Numbered from the stretch's first letter, positions 1-6,037 are shown. The stretch: DNA of 6,786 nt from JBOFCO01 sp051646105 (GCA_051646105.1 JBOFCO010000169.1:1-6786); one strand, 5' to 3'. Numbers and translations: made by a program. The notes: a model not told the origin generated them from the sequence alone.

Positions 1-1294
1 GGCCGAGACGACGCGCAGTGCCCAGCTCACGCTTGACGGACAGACCATCGACCTTCCGGTGCTTTCGCCCACGGTCGGTCCGGACGTGATCGATATCCGC
101 AAGCTTTATGCGCAGGCCAAAGTCTTTACCTACGATCCCGGATTCACCTCGACCGCTTCCTGTGATTCCACCATCACCTATATCGATGGCGATGTCGGTG
201 AATTGCTGTATCGCGGCTATCCGATCGAGCAACTGGCAGAACAGTCGCACTTTCTGGAAGTCTGCTATCTGCTGCTTTACGGCGAACTGCCGACCCCGGC
301 GCAGATGATCGATTTCGAAAGCCGGGTAACCCGGCACACGATGGTGCATGAGCAGATGCACTATTTCTTCCGCGGATTCCGCCGCGACGCACATCCGATG
401 GCGACAATGGTCGGCGTCGTCGGCGCGATGAGCGCGTTCTACCACGACTCGACCGATATCAACGACCCGTGGCAGCGCGAGGTGGCCGCGATCCGCATGA
501 TCGCCAAGCTGCCGACGATTGCCGCCATGGCGTTCAAATATTCGATCGGCCAGCCCTTCGTCTATCCGAAGAACAGCCTCGATTACGCATCGAACTTTCT
601 GAACATGTGCTTTGCCGTGCCGTGCGAGGATTATGTCGTTCAGCCCGCGCTGGCCAAGGCGATGGACCGCATCATGATGCTGCATGCGGATCATGAACAG
701 AATGCCTCAACCTCGACCGTGCGACTGGCGGGGTCGTCGGGGGCTAACCCGTTTGCCTGCATCGCGGCAGGGATCGCCTGCCTGTGGGGGCCGGCGCATG
801 GCGGGGCCAATCAGGCGGCGCTGGAACAGCTTCGCCAGATCGGGACGGTCGACAACATTCCGGAGTTCATCAAGAAGGCCAAGGACAAGTCATCGGGCGT
901 CAAGCTGATGGGCTTCGGCCACCGGGTCTACAAGAACTTCGATCCGCGCGCCAAGGTGATGAAGGAAAGCGCTGACGAGGTGCTTGATCTGCTGGGCGTT
1001 CACAACAACCCGCTGCTTCAGGTGGCGAAGGAACTGGAACGCATCGCGCTGGAAGACCAGTATTTCATCGACAAGAAACTGTATCCGAACGTCGATTTCT
1101 ATTCGGGTATCATTCTTGAGGCGATGGGCTTCCCCACCTCGATGTTCACGCCGATCTTTGCGCTGTCGCGCACGGTGGGCTGGATCAGCCAGTGGAAGGA
1201 AATGATCGGCGATCCGCAGATGAAGATCGGCCGCCCGCGCCAGCTATATGTCGGTGCGACACGCCGCGACTATGTCGACGCCGAAAAGCGCTGA
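1..1294 (+). CDS. gltA: Citrate synthase, type II (5'-partial)
   Basis: Condenses oxaloacetate with acetyl-CoA to citrate, the entry step of the TCA cycle, in the cytoplasm. The reading frame is open from base 2 with no ATG, so the true start lies just left of the window. The GTG at 59 is an internal valine (context DLPVLSPTVG). The visible 430 codons nearly equal the roughly 427 aa of the E. coli enzyme. Counting from the first full codon, the catalytic residues are His266 (WGPAHGGAN), His307 (GFGHRVYKNFDPRAK) and Asp365 (VDFYSGI), matching E. coli His264, His305 and Asp362. Cys208 (VPCEDY) aligns with E. coli Cys206. The N-terminal beta domain (AQLTLDGQTIDLPVL) is typical of hexameric, NADH-sensitive type II enzymes; the allosteric behaviour itself is inferred. 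The gene ends with TGA, is followed by an intrinsic terminator, and converges on the neighbouring isomerase gene. Identity is very secure. Confidence 0.97.
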   Translation, partial: AETTRSAQLTLDGQTIDLPVLSPTVGPDVIDIRKLYAQAKVFTYDPGFTSTASCDSTITYIDGDVGELLYRGYPIEQLAEQSHFLEVCYLLLYGELPTPAQMIDFESRVTRHTMVHEQMHYFFRGFRRDAHPMATMVGVVGAMSAFYHDSTDINDPWQREVAAIRMIAKLPTIAAMAFKYSIGQPFVYPKNSLDYASNFLNMCFAVPCEDYVVQPALAKAMDRIMMLHADHEQNASTSTVRLAGSSGANPFACIAAGIACLWGPAHGGANQAALEQLRQIGTVDNIPEFIKKAKDKSSGVKLMGFGHRVYKNFDPRAKVMKESADEVLDLLGVHNNPLLQVAKELERIALEDQYFIDKKLYPNVDFYSGIILEAMGFPTSMFTPIFALSRTVGWISQWKEMIGDPQMKIGRPRQLYVGATRRDYVDAEKR

Positions 1295-1316
1295 TTGGGT
1301 TTGAAAAGAACATGAG

Positions 1317-1345
1317 CGGCACCCTTTCGGGTGCCGTTTTCGTTT
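1317..1345 (+). terminator. Intrinsic terminator of gltA, possibly bidirectional
   Basis: A perfect 8-bp GC-rich stem (CGGCACCC, 1317-1324, with GGGTGCCG, 1329-1336) closes a TTTC tetraloop and is followed by TTTTCGTTT. It starts 22 nt after the gltA stop, as expected for a rho-independent terminator. Read on the - strand, the same stem follows the stop of the converging isomerase gene, but its downstream sequence (CTCATGTTCTTTTC) is only loosely T-rich, so termination in that direction is less certain. Confidence 0.9.
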
Positions 1346-2139
1346 CAGCACCCCCGAAAGACCGGCGGGCGTTTCGCTGAAAAGGCGGCCAGACCCTCGG
1401 CAAAGTCGGCTGTTGCCGCGCAATCGCCCTGCAATCGGGATTCGAGAGCAAGCTGGGCGTCAAGCCCGTTGGTGGCGCTGGCACGGACAGCCTGCCGCAA
1501 CGCCCGGTAGGCCCCTGTCGGCCCCGCCGCAAGGCGGCGCGCCGTCGTCTGCCAGGTGCTTGCGAAATCTGTGTCGGCCACCGCCTGCCAGATCATTCCC
1601 CATTCGGCGGCCTGACGGGCCGGAACCGCATCGGCCAGCAGCATCGCGCCAAGCGCGCGGGCGTGACCGATCAGGCGCGGCAGCATCCACGTGCCACCCG
1701 CATCCGGCATCAGACCGATCCGGGTAAAGGCCTGAATGAAGCTGGCGCTTTCCGCCGCGATGACCAGATCGCAAGCCAGTGCCAGATTGGCCCCCGCCCC
1801 CGCCGCCGTGCCGTTCACCGCCGCAATGACCGGAACCGGGCAATCGGTGATGGCGCGCAGCATCGGCTCGTATTCCTCGGCCAATATCGCCCGCACCCGT
1901 TCGGGCGACAGATCGCCCGCATCGCGCAAATCCTGCCCCGAACAGAAGGCCCGCCCGCTGCCGGTCAGCACGATGACCCGGGCGAACTTCCCGGCCTCTG
2001 TCACCGCCTGGGCGATTGCCATACGCAGGTCACGGTCGAGCGCATTCATCACGTCGGGGCGGTTCATCGTCAGCACCGCCACATCGCCCTGAAGGCTTCG
2101 CAGCAGACATGGCGCGGCTGTGTCCGGAACATCGGTCAT
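1345..2139 (-). CDS. Enoyl-CoA hydratase/isomerase family protein, PaaG-like
   Basis: A crotonase-fold protein of 264 aa that acts on an acyl-CoA thioester in the cytoplasm. Numbered from the chosen ATG, the first oxyanion-hole loop is GSGRAFCSGQDL (about 60-71) and the second is NGTAAGAGANLALACD (about 109-124). The two glutamates of classical hydratases are absent: the GAGxN position has Asn and the following QAF position has Ala. A single Asp146 in LMPDAGGTW is kept. This pattern matches PaaG (1,2-epoxyphenylacetyl-CoA isomerase) and related delta3-delta2 isomerases, as does the C-terminal EGLAAFSAKRPPVFRG. No other phenylacetate genes are nearby, so the substrate is unknown and I give no symbol. 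The ATG at 2139 is preferred over the adjacent GTG at 2142 because GGAAG lies 6 nt upstream of the ATG but only 3 nt from the GTG. The gene lies 90 nt downstream of ccmH and may be read from the same transcript. Confidence 0.88.
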   Translation of the reverse strand: MTDVPDTAAPCLLRSLQGDVAVLTMNRPDVMNALDRDLRMAIAQAVTEAGKFARVIVLTGSGRAFCSGQDLRDAGDLSPERVRAILAEEYEPMLRAITDCPVPVIAAVNGTAAGAGANLALACDLVIAAESASFIQAFTRIGLMPDAGGTWMLPRLIGHARALGAMLLADAVPARQAAEWGMIWQAVADTDFASTWQTTARRLAAGPTGAYRALRQAVRASATNGLDAQLALESRLQGDCAATADFAEGLAAFSAKRPPVFRGC

Positions 2140-2148
2140 CACGGGCTT

Positions 2149-2155
2149 CCTTCGT
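2149..2155 (-). promoter_or_regulatory. Ribosome binding site of the PaaG-like gene
   Basis: On the - strand, GAAGGAAG precedes CCCGTGATG. The purine run ends 6 nt before the ATG at 2139 and 3 nt before the GTG at 2142, which favours the ATG as start. Confidence 0.6.
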
Positions 2156-2194
2156 CAATCATGAAACCAAAGGGGCGGGCTGACGGATTCTAGG

Positions 2195-2221
2195 CGTGCT
2201 GGCGTCCTGATGGCCAGCGCG
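2195..2221 (-). other. Hairpin downstream of ccmH
   Basis: An inverted repeat lies just past the ccmH stop: GCTGGC (2198-2203) pairs with GCCAGC (2213-2218), and the stem extends to 9 bp if one G-T wobble is allowed, with a 9-nt loop. No T-tract follows on the - strand, so it is a weak terminator at best. It could be a 3'-end stabiliser or incidental. Confidence 0.35.
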
Positions 2222-2229
2222 ACGATGCG

Positions 2230-2700
2230 TCACTCGTTTGACGGACCGCGCAAAAGCTCGTCCAGGCGCATCCGCTCGGCCTCTGTCAACGGCGTGGCGG
2301 CAGGGGCGGCAGAGGCCGCACGGCTGCGCAGGAACAGGACTGCCCCGCCCAGACCGATGACAAACAGCCCCGGCCCGGCCAGCCACAGCAGCCAGTTCGC
2401 GCCGCTGGCCGCCGGACGGAACAGCACGTATTCACCGTATCGGTCGGTGATGAAGCGGGTCACCTCCGCATCGCTGTCGCCCGCCAACAGTCTTTCGCGC
2501 ACCAGCAGGCGCAGGTCGCGCGACACGGGGGCATTCGATTCATCGATGTTTTCGCCCTGACAGACCGGGCAACGCAGGTTTGCCGAAATGGATCGCGCCC
2601 GTGCCTCCAGCGCGGGATCGTCAAGAACCTCGTCCGGCTGCACGGCATACGCCGGCACCGCCAGCAGCATAAACACTGCAAGAAGAACCCGACGCATCAT
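2230..2700 (-). CDS. ccmH: Cytochrome c maturation protein CcmH (short form, CycL/Ccl2 type)
   Basis: A membrane-anchored periplasmic thiol oxidoreductase of System I. It keeps the CXXCH cysteines of apocytochrome c reduced for heme ligation. The 156-aa protein has a signal peptide (MMRRVLLAVFMLLAVPAYA), then the CcmH signature ISANLRCPVCQGENIDESNA with redox cysteines Cys44 and Cys47, a helical DLRLLVRERL region, FITDRYGEYVLFRP, and one membrane anchor at about residues 102-124 (NWLLWLAGPGLFVIGLGGAV). It lacks the TPR domain fused to E. coli CcmH; in alphaproteobacteria that part is a separate CcmI, which is not in this window. The start at 2700 overlaps the ccmF stop as ATGA, and a second ATG follows at once. 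There is no good Shine-Dalgarno, so translation is probably coupled to ccmF. The frame is open further upstream to 2820, but that stretch overlaps ccmF and lacks a signal peptide. Confidence 0.96.
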   Translation of the reverse strand: MMRRVLLAVFMLLAVPAYAVQPDEVLDDPALEARARSISANLRCPVCQGENIDESNAPVSRDLRLLVRERLLAGDSDAEVTRFITDRYGEYVLFRPAASGANWLLWLAGPGLFVIGLGGAVLFLRSRAASAAPAATPLTEAERMRLDELLRGPSNE

Positions 2701-4679
2701 TCTGCCGGGGTTGCGGCTGCGGGGGCGTTCCGCCGCGCGCCTGCGGCCACGCGATAGCGCCGGTCGGTCAGGCTCAGCAGCCCGCCAAGGGCCATCAGGA
2801 TCGCCCCGCCCCAGATCCAATTCGCGAAAGGCTTGATATAGGTGCGCACCGCCCAGCCGCCTGCCGTCTGCCGGTCGCCAATCACCAGATAGATGTCGCG
2901 CAGGAAACCGTTGTCGATCGCCGCCTCTGTCGTCGGCATCTTTGCAACCGGATAGACGCGCTTTTCCGGATACAGCAACGCCACTTCCTGACCGTCGCGC
3001 GAAACCCGCATCACCGCCATGTCAGAGGTGTAGTTCGGTCCCTGCACGCTTTCGACCTTTTCCAGGGTGATTTCATAACCCCCAACATCGAACGGCACAC
3101 CTTCCTGTGCCACGCGAATATCTTCCACCTGCCAGGCAGTCAGCAGGGCAATGCCCAGCAGCGTTACGCCGAAGCCGCCATGGGCCGTCACCCGCCCCCA
3201 GTCGGCGCGCGGCAAACGGCCCAGTCGTGCGAAACGCCCTGCCACCGCCCCGCGCCCCGTGCGTTGCCACAGATCGGCCAGCGCCCCGCCCATCAGCCAG
3301 ACACCCAGTGCCGTCCCCACCATGGCCAGCATCGGGCGACCGGTGCTGACGGTAAAGGCCAGCGCCGCCAGCACGACCGCCAGAACAATCACGCCCCAAA
3401 GTGGTCGCAGCGCGGCGGCGATATTTCCCCGCTTCCAGGCAAGCGTCGCGCCCACGGGCAGCAGCACCGCGATCCCCACCATGAAGGGTGTGAACGCGGC
3501 ATTGAAGAACGGCGCGCCCACCGAAACTTTCCTTTCCCCGCCGGTGGCGAGTTCAAGGATCAGCGGCCAGACCGTGCCGATGAAAACGACAAAGGCCGAG
3601 ACCGCCAGCAGCAGGTTGTTGATGACCAGCGCGCTTTCCCTGCTGACCAGCCCGAACAGGCCTTTTGCCTGCAATGCGCCCGCACGCACGGCATAAAGCG
3701 TCAGCGCACCGCCGGTGAACAGGGCAAGGATGGCAAGGATGAACACTCCGCGTTCGGGATCATTGGCAAAGGCATGGACCGATGTGATGACGCCGGACCG
3801 CACGATGAAGGTGCCGATCAGCGAAAAGCCAAAGGCGAGGATTGCCAGCAGCACCGTCCAGCTTTTCAGGGCCTCGCGCTTTTCCACCACGATGGCCGAA
3901 TGCAGCAGCGCTGCCGCCAGAAGCCATGGCATGAAGCTGGCATTTTCCACCGGATCCCAGAACCAGAACCCGCCCCAGCCCAGTTCGTAATAGGCCCACC
4001 ACGATCCCAGCGCGATGCCGATGGTCAGGAAGATCCATGCCGCGAGCGTCCATGGCCGGACCCACCGCGCCCAGGCGGCGTCGACGCGGCCCTCGATCAA
4101 CGCGGCAACGGCAAAGGAAAACGCCATGCTGAGGCCCACATAGCCGAGGTAAAGAAACGGGGGATGAAAGGCCAGACCGACATCCTGCAACAACGGGTTC
4201 AGATCGCGCCCGTTGAAGGGCGGCTGCTCGATCCGCAGGAACGGGTTCGAGGTGAACAGGATAAAGGCATAGAAGGCCACGCCGATCAGCGCCTGCACCG
4301 ACAGCACCCGCGCCTTCAGCCGCAGCGGAAGTTGTCCGCCCCAAAGTGCCGCCGCCGCCCCGAAGAGGGCGACTATCAACACCCAAAGCAGCATCGACCC
4401 TTCGTGATTGCCCCAGGTCCCGGCGACCTTGTAAAGCATCGGCTTGTCCGTGTGCGAATTGGCATAGACGAGCTGCACCGAGAAATCGGAAACCACAAAG
4501 GCATAGATCAGCGCCGCAAATGATCCTGCGACCAGCACCACCTGCACAAGCGCCGCGGGGCCCGCCAAAGCCATGGCAGCAGCATTGCCCCGCGCAGCCC
4601 CCCAGAACGGCACCACGGCCTGTGCCATTGCAACGGCAAAGGCGAGGATCAGTGCGAAATGGCCCAGTTCAGCGATCAT
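2697..4679 (-). CDS. ccmF: Heme lyase subunit CcmF (Ccl1/CycK type)
   Basis: An integral membrane core subunit of the System I cytochrome c synthetase. It takes heme from holo-CcmE and, with CcmH and CcmI, ligates it to apocytochromes on the periplasmic side. The protein is 660 aa, close to E. coli CcmF (about 647), and polytopic. The WWD heme-handling domain lies at about residues 227-252 (WWAYYELGWGGFWFWDP, then ENASFMPWL). All four functional histidines are present: His172 (FHPPFLYLGY), His260 (ALLHSAIVV), His302 (SVHAFAND) and His500 (TAHGGFG). They correspond to E. coli His173 and His303 (periplasmic heme ligands) and His261 and His491 (transmembrane heme b ligands). A large periplasmic domain (about 515-615) precedes the last membrane helix (about 619-637). 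The N-terminus MIAELGHFALILAF fits the family, so the ATG at 4679 is secure although no Shine-Dalgarno precedes it. The gene overlaps ccmH by 4 nt and lies 212 nt downstream of the holin gene. Confidence 0.97.
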   Translation of the reverse strand: MIAELGHFALILAFAVAMAQAVVPFWGAARGNAAAMALAGPAALVQVVLVAGSFAALIYAFVVSDFSVQLVYANSHTDKPMLYKVAGTWGNHEGSMLLWVLIVALFGAAAALWGGQLPLRLKARVLSVQALIGVAFYAFILFTSNPFLRIEQPPFNGRDLNPLLQDVGLAFHPPFLYLGYVGLSMAFSFAVAALIEGRVDAAWARWVRPWTLAAWIFLTIGIALGSWWAYYELGWGGFWFWDPVENASFMPWLLAAALLHSAIVVEKREALKSWTVLLAILAFGFSLIGTFIVRSGVITSVHAFANDPERGVFILAILALFTGGALTLYAVRAGALQAKGLFGLVSRESALVINNLLLAVSAFVVFIGTVWPLILELATGGERKVSVGAPFFNAAFTPFMVGIAVLLPVGATLAWKRGNIAAALRPLWGVIVLAVVLAALAFTVSTGRPMLAMVGTALGVWLMGGALADLWQRTGRGAVAGRFARLGRLPRADWGRVTAHGGFGVTLLGIALLTAWQVEDIRVAQEGVPFDVGGYEITLEKVESVQGPNYTSDMAVMRVSRDGQEVALLYPEKRVYPVAKMPTTEAAIDNGFLRDIYLVIGDRQTAGGWAVRTYIKPFANWIWGGAILMALGGLLSLTDRRYRVAAGARRNAPAAATPAE

Positions 4680-4685
4680 GATCGC

Positions 4686-4714
4686 AAGCTAGACCATTCC
4701 CCGGTTGCTTCCAA
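4686..4714 (-). promoter_or_regulatory. Candidate sigma70-like promoter for a leaderless ccmF mRNA
   Basis: On the - strand, TTGGAA (4714-4709) and TAGCTT (4691-4686) are separated by exactly 17 nt. The -10-like box is followed by 6 nt and then the ccmF ATG, so transcription would start at or next to the A of the ATG. The lack of a Shine-Dalgarno before ccmF is consistent with this. The -10 match is only partial (T, A and final T), so this is a suggestion from pattern alone. Confidence 0.3.
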
Positions 4715-4826
4715 CCCGGATGCGCGGCGATGTCGCGGTCTTGACTATCTGGATGCCGGAACCGGCTGGCGAAACCTTCTCCCCTGCACCAGCAAGTTTC
4801 TGTCCGAAAATATCCTGCGGGCTGGT

Positions 4827-4851
4827 CCGGAGGGGTGCAAGACCCCTCCGG
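4827..4851 (-). terminator. Perfect 10-bp hairpin after the holin gene, possible terminator or attenuator
   Basis: CCGGAGGGGT (4827-4836) and ACCCCTCCGG (4842-4851) are exact reverse complements around a 5-nt loop. The hairpin starts 40 nt past the holin stop on the - strand. It is very stable (8 of 10 pairs are G-C) but no T-run follows on the - strand. It may be a U-less terminator, an RNA processing or stability element, or a copy of a dispersed palindromic repeat. Confidence 0.55.
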
Positions 4852-4891
4852 CCTTTGCAGCAGCACTAGGATCAACTCCCGAGGATATCGA

Positions 4892-5386
4892 TCATCCCGG
4901 CTGCGTTGCCAGCCAGTCGTCCAATGCCGGGTTTTCCTGCCCCGGCTGCGGCATAGGGCGCTTGCGTCGCGCTTTCAGGATACCGCCACCGCCGGTGCGC
5001 ATGTAATGCGCCTCACGCGCGCCGAAGTAGAAGGATACGATGGCGCCCAGCAGCCACCACAGCGGTTCCGGCACATGACCCAGCCCGATCATCCGTTGCG
5101 AAAAACCTATCGGCGACACCATCGCATAGACGAACAGGCCCAACGTTCCCAGCGCCAGCATCGGGCGGGGCAGACGGTTCAGGCCGTTGACAAAGGTGTC
5201 AAACCAGCCGTCACGCGAATATTGAAACTCGTCTGCATGTTCCGAAAGGGCGGCGGCATAAGCCTCGTACCCCAGTTCCATGCGCCGGGTGGCATTGGCG
5301 GTAAAGACCTCGCTGACGCCCTGCGCGGCATCGCCCAGCGCGGCGGTGGCCTCTGCCCCGCCCAGCAGCTTGTCGATCAGACCCAT
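4892..5386 (-). CDS. Holin, 3TM family, gene-transfer-release type
   Basis: A small 164-aa membrane protein that I assign to the HOL_3TM family (Pfam: holin of 3TMs, for gene-transfer release). Such holins open the inner membrane so that a cytoplasmic endolysin can reach peptidoglycan. Visible features are an N-terminal amphipathic stretch (MGLIDKLLGGAEATAALGDA), a motif SRDGWFDTFVNGLNRLPRP just before the membrane, a first clear membrane segment at about 74-93 (PMLALGTLGLFVYAMVSPIG) and a second at about 108-123 (PLWWLLGAIVSFYFGAREA). A basic, proline-rich tail follows (ILKARRKRPMPQPGQE). Only two segments are obviously hydrophobic, so a third span is uncertain. The ATG at 5386 is preceded by AAGGGTGG and overlaps the endolysin 3' end by 10 nt, so translation is probably coupled. 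The frame is open upstream to 5494 but that extension only shadows the endolysin. Assignment rests on motif memory and on pairing with a GH108 muramidase. Confidence 0.82.
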   Translation of the reverse strand: MGLIDKLLGGAEATAALGDAAQGVSEVFTANATRRMELGYEAYAAALSEHADEFQYSRDGWFDTFVNGLNRLPRPMLALGTLGLFVYAMVSPIGFSQRMIGLGHVPEPLWWLLGAIVSFYFGAREAHYMRTGGGGILKARRKRPMPQPGQENPALDDWLATQPG

Positions 5387-5988
5387 TTTGCCACCCTTGC
5401 CCGATGCTGCGTCTCTGTCAGCCGGTAGCGCGGCGAAATGAACTCCTCTGCCCGCGCGATCCAGCCGCCCTTGCCGCCGTCCTTGCGCCGGCAATACTTG
5501 CGGCTGGCGGGCCGCGCATCAGCCAGCGCGTAATAGTAGTTCCGCCGGGCAATGCCATAGGCATCGACGACGTGATCGGGAGCACGCACCGCCGCCTGAT
5601 GGGCCGCGCCCACCGTCAGCGGGCCGATCATGCCGTCATCGGCCACATCGAACCCCATCTGCGCCAGCAGCCGTTGCAACAGCCGCACGGCATTCGTGCC
5701 GGAATTCACATACATGTCGAAGACTGTCGCCTGCAGCATCTGCGGCAGCGAGGCGATGCCGGGGCCGTGGAAATAATGATCGATGAAGATCGAGACGGCA
5801 CGGTCGCGGGTCAGCGCCTGCACATCGGCCACCGTCACCTGGCCATCGCCGTTCAGGTCGATACCCAGCCGCTTCATGGTGCCCAGCGTCACGCCCCAGT
5901 TGGTCGGCCCACCCGGATCGTCGGGATCGTTCACGAAACCGCCCTCGCGGGCGATGATGTCATTTGCCAGTTGCTCTACACTTTTCAT
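5377..5988 (-). CDS. Endolysin: GH108 N-acetylmuramidase with PG_binding_3 domain (holin-associated)
   Basis: A 203-aa peptidoglycan hydrolase predicted to cleave the MurNAc-GlcNAc backbone. The GH108 signature IIAREGGFVNDPDDPGGPTN (residues 11-30, then WGVT) carries the predicted catalytic Glu15. It is followed by an EF-hand/dockerin-like loop DLNGDGQVTVAD (44-55), then FIDHYFHGPGIASLPQMLQA and FDMYVNSGTNAVRLLQRLL. The C-terminal peptidoglycan-binding motif is DDGMIGPLTVGAA (about 117-129), and a basic YCRRKDGGKGGW segment (165-176) precedes RAEEFISPRYRLTETQHRAR. There is no signal peptide or N-terminal anchor, so export should depend on the adjacent holin. The ATG at 5988 is chosen because the GH108 domain begins there. 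The upstream ATG at 6090 would add 34 non-conserved residues overlapping ccmE. The ribosome site is weak. The pair resembles the R. capsulatus GTA lysis genes (as I recall, rcc00555/rcc00556). A prophage remnant is an alternative, but no other phage genes are present. Confidence 0.9.
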   Translation of the reverse strand: MKSVEQLANDIIAREGGFVNDPDDPGGPTNWGVTLGTMKRLGIDLNGDGQVTVADVQALTRDRAVSIFIDHYFHGPGIASLPQMLQATVFDMYVNSGTNAVRLLQRLLAQMGFDVADDGMIGPLTVGAAHQAAVRAPDHVVDAYGIARRNYYYALADARPASRKYCRRKDGGKGGWIARAEEFISPRYRLTETQHRARVAKWV

Positions 5989-6037
5989 GCCTGACTGCGC
6001 CTTGGTGATTTCACCGGCGCAGCCTGCGCAGCCCTGG
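5989..6037 (-). promoter_or_regulatory. 49-nt spacer before the endolysin gene with inverted and direct repeats
   Basis: This short leader holds a 5-2-5 inverted repeat (GGTGATTTCACC, 6004-6015) and two adjacent copies of GCGCAGCC (6017-6024 and 6026-6033). I see no clear Shine-Dalgarno close to the endolysin ATG. The repeats could be an operator or a translation-controlling structure, but 12 nt of symmetry is weak evidence. Confidence 0.25.

Larger units (their letters stand above)
4680..4891. other. 212-nt non-coding spacer between holin and ccmF genes
   Basis: This is the longest gene-free stretch of the window. It contains the perfect hairpin at 4827-4851 near the holin end and the candidate ccmF promoter near the ccmF end. 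Short frames crossing it on both strands show no recognisable protein features. It separates lysis from cytochrome maturation genes that are otherwise tightly spaced. Confidence 0.7.

Noticed and set aside
59..61. GTG at 59 as the citrate synthase start
   Set aside because: The frame continues upstream to the window edge with the conserved type II N-terminus (AQLTLDGQTIDLP), so this codon is an internal valine.
1663..2193. 176-codon + strand frame antisense to the PaaG-like gene
   Set aside because: The composition is Arg/Gln/His-rich and no motif is recognisable. The opposite strand has a clear crotonase with both oxyanion-hole loops and a good ribosome site.
3180..4523. 447-codon open frame on the + strand, antisense to ccmF
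   Set aside because: It is rich in His, Gln, Arg, Pro and Gly with no domain or membrane pattern, as expected for the antisense shadow of a high-GC gene. The - strand frame is an unmistakable CcmF with all key histidines.
4741..4763. TTGACT on the + strand as a -35 box
   Set aside because: The sequence 17 nt downstream (GGCTGG) is not a -10 box, and it would drive antisense transcription into the holin gene with no gene to serve.
4659..5006. Short frames crossing the 212-nt spacer on both strands
   Set aside because: They overlap the ends of ccmF or the holin gene, contain the hairpin, have no ribosome site or hydrophobic pattern, and match no family I recognise.
5387..5494. Longer holin from an ATG at 5494
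   Set aside because: The extension is an out-of-frame shadow of the endolysin 3' end. The ATG at 5386 has a purine-rich site and begins the family-like N-terminus.
4892..5988. Prophage remnant
   Set aside because: Only lysis genes are seen. There is no integrase, attachment repeat, structural gene, disrupted flanking gene or obvious base-composition shift, so a domesticated lysis module is the simpler reading within this window.
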